Of a stretch of 64,000 nt of DNA, positions 12,201 to 24,200 are shown piece by piece. Numbering within the stretch: position 1 is the first letter of the stretch; each line of letters opens with the position of its first letter. Under the pieces are notes generated by a model. That model saw nothing but the letters and a program-made list of their open reading frames with translations, was not told the origin of the DNA and did no database searches. The translations under genes were made by a program, and so were the position numbers. Source of the DNA: Rhyacichthys aspro (taxonomy: Eukaryota > Chordata > Actinopteri > Gobiiformes > Rhyacichthyidae); the NCBI GenBank assembly GCA_036850595.1, contig CM072152.1, positions 7,025,640-7,089,639 of the forward strand. The letters run 5' to 3'.

Positions 12201-15200
12201 TTGAGCTTTTATGTTACCCACTTGAAGCAATTTATGAGTCAAGTCTATGGAGTAGTTGACCTTTATCATTTAAATCCACATTTTAAAAACACTCCAAAAC
12301 TATCATAAAAAAACATATTTCTTTCTTCATTACAACTACTATTTCTTGTCCAGCTCCAACTCCAGATAAAACACTACTAATGTTGCTAAAGTTCTAAGTT
12401 AAGGACTAAGATGAAAAAAATGAAGCCCTTAAACTAATGTATCCTAATTCTAAGAGTTAGCGTGAGATTTTAACCGAATTATCAAAACTTGAGTACCTTT
12501 CTCCACAGCAGGACAGTCTGGTCAGGATCTTCTTGACCTCGTCCACCTGTCTCTGCTGGTCTCCGGTCCACTTGTCCTCTTCTTCGTCAGAGGCTGCCTG
12601 GCCTTCCACTGAACGAAACAGCTGCTCCTCCACTGCAAAACACACACTATAGTTATCATCAATTTAGCAAACAATATGATTTCTGCATTATCATATGAAC
12701 TATTCATTCATAGTTCATTTAGTTGGGTTAACTTGAAACATTGAAGCACACATATAGTTTAATTGAGCTCCATTCATAAGTCAAACGCCTTTTTAACAAT
12801 TGAACCTACTATCTATCTACTTCAAGGCTCAAACTACAAGTAGCCGACAAACATGTTAGCTGACAGCATAGCAGCTTAAACTATGTCAGTCAGTTTTAAA
12901 ATGTGTCTACCTCTTGTCATCTTGTCTTGTCTCTCTACAAGCATACTGTGGAGTGTGTAAAGGGTCTTAGTCCAGCTCCAGTCTGACTACGCTCTATACA
13001 CAAAGTTTTAGCTTGACAGAGAATCCCTTTATCTAAGTGTGTTTGCTTGACAGTGAGAGATTTAAAGTACTACAATTTAACGAAGGAAGTAATTCACATT
13101 CTGGGTGTGATGTCAGCTGTGTTACTGACTTTATCAAACACATTCCTGAACAATGCGCATAAAAGAAGTAACAATGTCCACAAAAGTTACTGACCAAATT
13201 TGAGCAAGTTATACCAGATGTCGCTTGCATATTTACATGCACTGGCCACTCTGAAACAAGCATGTACATCTTGTTTATCCAAGTCTGTTTAGAAATAAAT
13301 CCACGTAAATACTCAAACCTACAGCCTGGAATAAACAGTAGAAAGCAATGTAAATCCAAAAGGAGGTCAGTGTTATTTTGTTGTCCCACTTTAATCCTAT
13401 AAACTCTTAATGAGGACAGATGGCTCATTGAGTCAACTTGGTCACTTGTAATTCGTTGCACTTCTTAAGTAATGCTGTAACACATAACTGCCCAGGGCTG
13501 TTGCTGACACACAAAATGACATCTCACTTTTATCCGGAGTGGTCACGGCGCGTCCTGTCGGTGAACAGCGGTCATGTTGGGGGTCCAGACAGCATCTCTG
13601 TTCCGGCCTGGTATCACCGACACTCATCTGCCGCTCTGCCCTGGTGCTACATGGGAGTTTCGGCAATTCTGACCTGCAAGACATAGATTTGGATGTAATT
13701 ATAACACCAGTTTTTTGCAATTAACTGCTTCTTGCAACAACAACAACAACAAAAAAAAATCTACAGATGAAAAATGTTCGGTCCAAACCATTTGACAACA
13801 TCAAAGAGAACATATCGAGTAACACCAGCCAGTGTACATTGAGCCACATCTACGACCGCCATGATAATTTTATAGAGGCCTGTGATGTTGTATGCCAGAT
13901 CTGGGTGGGGTAATTGAAGCCAGATTGTATCTCTGAGGCATTCTGTACAGTAAAGTGGGTCAGTGGTAGAAAGGGCTGTGCGTGTGCAGCTTACAACATG
14001 AGTCTGCACAGTATTCACAGTGACAGAGTACCTCTATCTGTGAAAACAAAGCAGATGTTCATTTGTTCATTTGTTACAAGGACTTCTTAGACTTGACCTG
14101 ACTAAAAAACACTCAAAGACGTCAATGTGGTCGTCTGAAACTAAATCTAAGTCATATCTCAGAAGCATATATCGAGGAAGCCAATCAGCAGCCAATCAGT
14201 AAATTCAACACTCATTCTCCTCGGTCTGTAATTGGCTGATCAGATAAGTGACCAATCAAGAAATTCAATACTGGTGTCGCAGCTTTGGCTTTCCATGGGT
14301 TGTGCACAGTCTTTGGAGTGTAAATACATTCATAATTAACTTTTTTAAAATACTGACACAGATAGCACTCCATAATTAAAATGTGATACTTGTTTACACT
14401 AACTCACTAAAAATCTACAACTTCATTATCCAAGTCCATTTATAAATCAGTCCACTTAAATACTGCAATGCATTTTTTTTATATGCTTATAGCTTTTATT
14501 TGCAGTTTGCTAAAGGTTGCAACAACAGGCTTTGAATGGTACTGCTATAAAATAAAGCACCACAATGGGGTCAAAAGTGTTTAAAGTTCTAATAACACAT
14601 TCAGAAAAAGTGCTTCGGATACATTTTTAGCAGTTTTGAAGTTTTAAATGGTAAGGCTATATGGCATGTTGATTGAAAAGGGCACAATGACTAATAACAC
14701 ATCAATAAATACAGGAAATGCATTTAGGTAGGATTCAAGCTTTCTTTTGCAATTTTCTAAAGATGGCAACCGGTGGCAACTTGCTACAAAAGGTACTGGA
14801 TTGATGACAACACTTTGGTTTTAAAAGAGTTTTCTGTGACTAATAACACCTTTATAATCACATTTTAAATAGATGTCTACTGTTCCACTGTAGTTTAAAA
14901 AAACAAAAAACATTAAATTGCTGTTATTTTCTTTTAATTTTATGCTTTCATGAGTATTATATATGATAAAATATTTATAGCTTTTATTTGCAGTTTGCAA
15001 AACAAGTAATAAAAGCTATTTAAAGCAGCACATGGTTTAGTCTCCTTGGTGTTGCTCCTGTCTACTTCTCCAAACTGGGAGTATGCTACATTCAAAACAT
15101 TCACTCCCCAAAAGTATGTCCCTTGAACATTTTGTCTAAAAACCCTACAGTGCAGTTCGAGAATCAATCTTTGTTTATTGCTGAATTTTCTAAGTTTGCT

Positions 15201-18200
15201 GACTGCTCTCTGTGTTGGGGGAAATCCGATAGGGGCCTTCGTAAATCACAGAATAAGTGTTTCCAGATGATGACGTCTTGAAGAAAAGAAAATTTCGAAA
15301 AAGGCAACCTGAAATAAAAAGGAAAAAAAACCTCTCCCAGCTCACTCTTGCTTGTATCCTGTTGGCACAAGACGAACCATGCCGTAAGACACTACTATGC
15401 TCTGTGTTCGACTATGGCTTTCTTTGTCCAAAACTAGAGGAAAACACTGAGTTCACAGAGAGTCAATAATTGCAGCATGATTTGAGACAATCAATCAAAG
15501 AGCAGAGCCATGTTTGAGTTTGAGGGGCTGTGCTGCACTGAGGTGAACACACACAACGCGACGGCTGGTTACCGTGGTGACGCAGTGACTCGGGAATGAA
15601 CCAGAGCCGAGTTTTTCGAAAGTAAGCTCTGGTGTGACTAATTGTATTTTAATTGATAGTGGTTGAAGGGAGGCTACAGTCTGTGTCCACTCAAATACTG
15701 TAGCATTGTAGCTCTGCCAAAGAGACGTATAGAAGTATAGGTTGTATTTAAAAGGACATGGCAAGCGTCTTGTTAATGTAGAGATCGACAAATTAAACTT
15801 AAATGATGCACCTAAAAGACATTTAGACAAATCACTGATTAAGTTAGAGCAAGTCACTTTTTGTTTAAAATTATATACTTATTTACACTAACCCCTCTGA
15901 AAAAGACATATATCAAAAATATTAAGTCAAAAGCAACACTATGGAATTTGACTTTTACCAAGGAGCCTTTTGATTGGTTTTTGTTTCAGTTCATCAGCTG
16001 CTGTTGGTCCCAGATAAACTGTTTTGAAAAGAAAATCCAATGGTAACTTTACACACACGCAGAGACTAACAGCTTTAAAATTTATCAACGTTATGTGGCA
16101 GTAACGCCTAGAAGTGGTCCAGTCAGACTGCTGGAAAGTGGTCAGTGCATGGCTCTCAGCAGACATACACAATGCTCCACCAGTCTTTCATTAGACAGGC
16201 ATCACTGCTGGCCAGACTTGTCATTAAAAGAAGGGTCAGACTTCCCAACCTCACTGAGAGGGAAACAAAAATACACAAGGCATCACAACAGATTAAATGA
16301 CTGTAGTCTGACTCACTAAACCTCTTGTGTGATGTGAAGAAATACAGAAATACTCTAATGTGTTATGAGCTTTCATAAAACCTGGAGCACTAAAGGAGAG
16401 GTTGGACTATGGGGCCAGGTTTGTTTACATTATAATACAAACACTAATAATATATGAATATGTTATGTTATTTATTCCTGCCTATTCTTATAGGCCATGG
16501 GGTTGGACTCGGACATGAGGCATAGTCCATCCTGACTTTCTTGGTTACATTTACTTGACATTTACAGATACAACTTCAGTGCAAGTAGACTGAGTCACAC
16601 TTGTTTGTGTGATGGAAGTACTTAATGAGAATACAAAAGCACTGATGTTTGCTGCTATGCTTTGGTATGCTCATTTTTGGTAAAAGTGGGACACACTTTA
16701 GTGAGTGCTCCAGTGCCTGTGTACTGACTCAAGCTCTGTCAATGAAGACTGAAGTTGAAGTTTGTCAGACTTCAAATAATGCTGAGCCACAAAAATGATT
16801 TCTTTTAAACAAGGAAAACCAACATGGCACTGAAATCAGTATAAGATTTGTAACTTGAAATACTTGTATGCAGTGTTTGTCAAACATTGAGGAGTCTGAG
16901 GCAGCCCACCGTAAAGTAACTGTCCCCAACATAAACTCCACATGAGCCGAAAATAGATTATAACATTCGGATGGATTTTGCAATACTAACATATGTTCAT
17001 ATTTTAGAGTCTGCTGCATTGACCTGGCCTTCTGTGTGTTACAGGAGTTTTCTAACTACTCTGTGAATAGTTTAGCGCACCGACTCTGTAGCAGCAGCTG
17101 CTGAGTAAGTGTTTTGATTATGAAGATGGAGACGGCTTCTCATGATGCCAACCGACACTTTAGCAGTTATTCTTCTGAGAAAGCCTAGATAAGTTGGTTT
17201 AGTAAATACAACAATATCCCAGAAAATCAGCTCTGTCTTGTCTTTTGTTTCTCTACAGCTGCATGAGCACATGACCAATGGACGGTGGATACAAGAGGAG
17301 ATGGAGGAGCGATGTTCAGTTGAAGGATGAGCAAAACATTAGCAAAGATACAGTCCCATTTAAAACTGCAGTTTAATGATTCTATCATTTACAAGGGGAC
17401 AACGTCTATTTATATGGTCATCTTGTTGCACTCGAAGGAGTATTGAGATGACATCATCAACACCCCACCATAGACCTACTGCAAACCTGTGGGAAACACT
17501 GTGTATGTGTATTGTGTATCAACTGTAAGTACCTGCACTTGTCAAAAGAGATGTTGGGACATTCCTAATTATCTCAGCTCTATATTAGCTACCAACATGG
17601 CCGACAGTCTCTTTGCTTTGCCCGGTTCCCAAGCCTCATACTTTAGATTGTGTGCAGCCTATATAAAAGGCCTGCTTGTGCTCTGTCAGGACTTTTCTCA
17701 TGAACAGGATCCTATAAATGCGTCCCATTAGTGAAAGTCTGCTGTTTCGGGCTGTGGGAGGTAGTCCAGCTGCTTGTTGTTAGGGCCCGCCTTCTCTTCT
17801 CTATTTATTACGAGTGGTGCTGAAGTCAGCCTTCCATCGACACCCCTTCCCCCACTCCCCGAAGAGCAGTTTCTTCTTTCCTCAGGTGTCATTCCTTACC
17901 GACGCTCTGACTTTTTCTGCTGAGGTTAAAAAGTGAGGGCATCCAGTAAACCTGAGCTTGAACTTTGAAGCAGACTGCTCCTCTGTGCTCTGCAGCGTGA
18001 CGAGAGGTCAGGGGTCGTGTTTATATAGCTGCGGTTATTAATCAAGAGCTCCCAGGTCACATGGGGGGCTTGGGGGTATAACAGAGCAGCTTCAGACGTG
18101 GTTATTGTGTGGCACTGCCTGTAACAAGTAGATGATAGAAGCAAGCCTGGAGGTATAGCTGTATAATGGTGTTATCCTTTTTAGGGTCTGGGGGGATGGG

Positions 18201-21200
18201 GCTTAGCCGCTTTGGGCTGGAGTCGAGGTACATCCTGAACAATCACAGTTGATGGTATGTCTAACATTTAGATAACGCTGGCAATCATTTGAAATCCTTT
18301 TCTTTCTTTCTTTTTCAAACCGCCAACAGCTTTTTAAACTACAAAAACGATCAAGAGAGCCACACTCTTTTCTTCAATTTAGGGACCAACCCTATCACCT
18401 CTCAAGTTCTGCTCATGTTTAAAGCAATGTAGTCAATGGATGCAGTGCTTTAATTCATTTGGCAAGAACCAGATACCTTAATTGAAAATCTGAAACAGAT
18501 GATTAGATAAAGTACTGGCTTTGAGTGTAAAGCCAAAAAGCGCTGCATTTAAGGTCAGATCTACTAAAGCCTTGTGCGACCGCCAGTCCCATTTCAGTGC
18601 AAAAAGGTTTCTTTTTGCATGGGCACAGGTGACTTTGCGACTAGCATCATTACCAGTGAATCATAAACTGGGAAGCAGTATTTAGCATAAGGAACGCAGC
18701 CTAATTTTACAATTTTGCCAAATTCTTTACACCATGTGGGAACTGTTGGCATCTGGCTTGTGCTAAATGTGTAACATGAATAAGAATGATTTTGCTCTCT
18801 GCAGAATTCATAAAAATGAATAAATGTGCTGTCAAACAAGCCACTTCCTGACAAGTAATTATTAACATCCCAGAAAACATCCACAAAATTGGGCAGCCTA
18901 GTAGATCTGGTGTTCTTTCTTCTACAGATTATCACACGAACAAAACAAGCCTTGGTTAAAAGAATGTTATCAGTTTTGGGTTTTCACTTTCAGTTGAGTT
19001 TTTGCCAAATGGATGAGTGATTAAAGCAATCCTTAAGACCTATTGTACCTTCTTAAAATATCAATGGACACCTCTTACAGTTTTTTGGCTGCACACTGCA
19101 CAATGTAAAGAAGGTTTTACCAAACATGCTTAAGCTTTCCTAAATCATTGGGATTGCCCACCATCCTCTTCTCTCCAACACCACAACACTGTCCAGTTCC
19201 AGTCCAACAACAGATTCTGCGTTCCTGATCAGCCTGTTCACTCTAACTAATGCTAACCGCACCGGTCTTGATGCCACCTACAGTTTTGCAATGTCATTTT
19301 TTCCTTTTAACTCTTATAGGCTTATTATCGTTGTAATAAATCTCAGCTAGTATTAGGCAAACAAATTACCAACCAAAATGCCTGCTTCTCCTGTTGTGTT
19401 TAGCCTGTGTAAACTTAAGTGTTTAAAGTAAAGGGAAATCCTCAAGCAGTAAAGTCTGATGAGGGTGGGTGGCATGAGTTTTTAAGATTTTGTGTGCAAC
19501 GTGTTTCTGCTTATGTCAGCATACTGTGGCTCTAAACCAGAGAGGGGGCAGCGGCTCGGTGTGGAAAGCAGCTCACTTGGCAGAAGGCTACAGCAGACCG
19601 CCGCAGCCCAAACATCACTCAAGATTCCCTTTCACTTTATTTTTATGGAAGAAATGCCCCGCAGCACCTGCTCCACACAATGCTGCAGGCAGATAAATGG
19701 TGCTGCTGACCCTCCTATCCCCTTCACTCTTGGGCAACACGCAGCGAGCATGAAAAGGCTGCTGGATTATGTCCCCCCTGAGACCGACTGCACAGGGCCA
19801 GGGGCGAGATGCACAGAGGGGCAAACTGCTACAAGCAAAAAGAGAGGACACATTTGTTTTGTAGTGAAGACCTCACTAACAGAGAGCAGTGTTAGGTCAC
19901 GATAAGACCAGAGTGAACCGAGACAAAGCCAAGACTTGAAGGACACAAGTCAAGATCCCACAAAAGTGCACAAAAGATCCCAACAATCCTAAAAAAACAG
20001 GAAAAGGCCAATGTCACACTAATGAAAAATGAAAGTATACTGGAACTTCTATGTTTAAAACTGAGCAGGCCTAAGCAAAATCAGAGGGCTTTTAAACCAA
20101 GTAATAATTCCCAAAACAATCTCTTGTGTTAACAGCATTTTGCCATCCTCGCTTTATTCGCTTTATTCACTTTAGCGACTTGTATGTGTATGAATGTGTA
20201 TGATGATATTATGTGTGTGTACTCAAGGTTTGTATAACTTAGTAAGTTTGGTGCATGAAAGGGCTCACTTATATATATAGTGTATTAAGAAAAATGATAA
20301 TTCAATTTAAATATATTCAAGCAAGGTTATGTTGCCTTTAACAGCAACATACCTGTGTCCTTCATTTTAGTATTTCATCCTCTTATTTTGTTGTGCTTTT
20401 CATCAGCCATTGGCCTGCACCATGGGCTAACTATGGCCACCTGGGATCAGATGTTAGCCTTTAGCTGATGTTTCTAGAGAAATGCAGTGGACAAGACATG
20501 GAGGCCGTGAGGAACTTGTCTCTCTCTTGAGGAGACAAATGAGTAGGCAGTGCTGAGCGGCAACATAAGATGCAGCAATCATGCCTAACATGAGGTTTTT
20601 GAGTGTTTACAATTGATGCAATGAACTGGAAGCAAGGAGAGGCTTGTTATACTGTACACATTACAATTACCTGAGACTGCTTTCTGGTGTGATTGTCTGG
20701 TGGCACAATCACAGAGGTATACCGCTGTGGAGGAGCTAACCACAGATCCAAATGACTGTTCCACCTGAATTTCCCCACAGAGATTGTTTTTTTATAATTG
20801 AGCTGAAGTTTTAAGTAGTGCTTTACAGCCCGACAATGATTATGAGAAAACTAAAATGCCTAAAAGAGTGAGGACAGTGCACACATTTTTTTAATCAAAA
20901 GAATGATTGATAAATGAACACATCCCCGTCTTTTGTGCATTGCAAAACATGCCCATTTATTTATGAACAAACAGCTGAGTGTTTGCTTCTTCCTCCAGAT
21001 GGGAGACCTTCCTCCCCCTCATCCCTCTTTGTTCCTTCCTGTGCTTCGTTGTTGAATCCCTCAGACACATTAAGCCCTGATCTAGTCTGATTTAAAATGC
21101 CTGACCTTTTGTACACACGAGTAAAGGTGACACTTTCACACAATTCAAGTTTTATGGCAAAGCCCTCACACATCTGTGCCGCTCCCTTCTTTCTCTCATA

Positions 21201-24200
21201 CAGTCCAAAGAAATCACAGACATGTTATGCAACGACACCCACTCATCTTAGATTTCATACATCTGCTGGGAATGTGGATGGAAAATTAAAAGGGAGGGAG
21301 GGCTGTTTTAAAAAAGAGCAAACACTGCTTCATCTGGATTTTAAAAATGACACATGTTCCCAGTAAATGCTAAGTGGTCATTAAGTAAGGTTATAAAAGG
21401 TGCTTTGTCATCAACCACTGTCATCACTCTTTTACGCAGCACTGTATCCAGCTGTAGACAAAATGGAGAGGCTTTTTGGAGCCTTGAGGTGTTAGTCTGT
21501 TACAGGTATACTATGTATTCTTATAACAATGAGGTCATTGTAAAACTACACTTTCTCATTCCTTGACATGTACAGAAACATATTAGTGCCCACAGTTGCT
21601 TATAGTTTATATAAAATGTACTTGTGTTATGCTGGTAATGTGTCATATATAAACACAATGACAGCTGATTAGCTGATGCAGTAGTCTATCACTGCAATTA
21701 AAACATGGTAATGTAGCTACACCAAACAAAATATAGAAAATAAAAGGAATATATAAGTTGGATTTTGTAGTATTATATACCCTGAAAAGTTTGACAGTAT
21801 CAAGTATCAAGAGAGGTGTCACTATGTACCATTAGATGGAGTGGGGAGCTAATAAAGAGGTCCGCCTCAGTTGCAATTAATTTGAGAGATGAATAAATGG
21901 AGTTCAGGAGGTGAGCAGAGCATCCAATGATCAAAAGATTGGCAGTTTGATTCCCGCTCCCCCCAGTTCATACTGTCATGGCACTGGTGTATGAAGGTGT
22001 GTGATTGGTAGTCAGAACAAACAGAGAGGCTGTTAGCGCCTTATGTATGACGCCTCTTTGCCCCAGGACAGCTGTGGCTACAGTTTGAATGGAGAGAATG
22101 GAAGCATGATGTAAAAGCTTTTGGGTGCCCAAGATACTTTTCCGGGTATGCAATACTACAAACTCCAACTTATATATAAAAAAGCAATGTTACAAAAAAA
22201 AAACAACCCAAAAAAACTATTGTGTTCTTTGTTGTTAGTCTCTACTTCTTAAACAAGCTGAGTAAAATTAATTTGAGACTGAACCAAAACTTGCGTTTGT
22301 TCTTGTGTTTCTTTTTGGTGTATTAAAACCAGCCATTTAATACACCACCAAATGGCATGTAATTCAGAGTTCTGCATTACTCTCCAAACTACTTATCTCA
22401 TGATGTCACACAGGATTAAGTCACTTCTATAAATGACGCCTAAACTCAAATCGCTTTCCAGCACTCATAAACCCCTTTTTGACAGTGAAAACAAACTGAC
22501 CCGACCCGTACTTACCCGACCTGTTCTACACCAATCTAGAAAAATGTGGCATTTAGTAAGTTAAGACATTTTAGAGATATATTATTCTTCAATGTCCTGC
22601 TGCACAATAAGCAGAAAATATATCCACTTTACCAAAGTTACTGTTCACTTGGATTACCTAAAGAAATGCAAAGCTCTACACTTGCCTCTACTTGCACTTG
22701 TCTAACTGCTTTTTATTGAGTTAGTCTTGCCACAATGTGATTTAAAGCAGTGTTGGTCATTTGTTTTGACATACAGATTTCCAAATGTTCTTTGCCATAA
22801 TGATATTATAGATGTTAAATTTGCAATATAGTATCTTTCTGCAGACCTACCTCTGACCATACAATACTTTTCAACTGTACCCTAGAATACTTAGGCACAC
22901 ATAGGATTTCAACACAGCTCCCCAAAAAATGTGAGCAGGCGCTGAGGCATTCCGTGGGTCTATTCATGGTTGCTAAGATCTATAGGATGGGGGTTCCTAT
23001 GTGCTATTGTCCATCCGGGTGCAGGCTGAAAGCAGTGGGATTGATGGGAGCAGCCAGTCTGTTGAGCTTCTTAGTCAATGGAGCTCTCCAAGACCAGTCA
23101 CCTCTTTTGTGGTGGTGAATTATTTGCCATTTGGGCGTCAATGGGGGATACAGAAAAGATTGTGGAATCCAGTCTGCATAGATTAGCAGAGTTTAGGGTT
23201 AAGAGAAGAGTATAGTGGCTGTTTATCTAGAGGCAGGTAGCGGCAAAGCATGTAATCACATGGTTTAGTTCTGGTTTACCCGTCCATAATAACAGCATTA
23301 TGAAGCTGTTACAACCGTTTAGAGACATTTGATGAAAGCCAGAGCTGCAGACAGTGATTATATGTTTGAAGCAGAAACAACAGACACAGAGATAAACTTT
23401 CAAACCCTCAGCTTTGTACTTACACTCTTACTTCCACCAAAATGAGTGGTTCCCAACAGTAGCAGGCCGACCTGCCACACACGATGCCTGTCTGGTAAAT
23501 AAACCTGAACACAACAAGGCTGACAATTGGAATAGCAAACCACATCAAAGCTCCCTCCAAAAATATTGAAGGAGTTTTCAGGCGATAGGCCAAGAGTAAA
23601 CATTTGATTCTAAGAGCTGGAATAATTTGTTATGGTGTATTCTGGTAGTCCCAAAAGACTCCCTTATTCACTGACCTGCCAAAACAAGCACTAGGAGCTC
23701 TCTTAAGTTTGTTTTGCATGAGCTTTTGACAGGTAATTGAAGGAATGGGGATGGGCAAAATATAACTAGTAGCACGGTATTGTTCTGCTGTACTGTGTCA
23801 CATATTCCAAACTTTCATGTGGTTCAAATAATTGGCCAATCACATCCTTAAAACACATTGTGCTGCGAAGAAATAACAAGGTTTGTGCAACCAGTGTATG
23901 GAAGTGTAAAAGCCCTTTACCTATGTACTATGTTCAATAATATATTTTTAAATCCAACTAACTGTCTGAAAATATACTAATATATAATAATATCGTGAGA
24001 AAACTTTACTTACTTTACTTAACTTTATAGGAAATGATGTTCACTGTCTCTAATGTGCAAATCTGACACTGAGATTTCAGTAGATTACACAAAGAAAATT
24101 GGTCCGATTTTACTTTTTTATAGAAAAGGAAGTAGGTCCCTCAGCTGCTGTTATAAGAGGGGTTGAGTTGTCTAAACCAGGATATTTCTATTATATTGGA

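Noticed and set aside
13033..13461. 142-codon minus-strand open frame
   Set aside because: Intronic, low-complexity residue mix, no family resemblance, and not needed by the efcc1 phase chain.
18594..18935. 113-codon minus-strand open frame in efcc1 intron 2
   Set aside because: No recognisable protein, no phase-compatible use between efcc1 exons, AT-rich composition. May be part of an old repeat, but I could not name it.
19492..19905. 137-codon plus-strand open frame
   Set aside because: Intronic antisense relative to efcc1. The composition is locally GC-richer but no conserved motif is visible.
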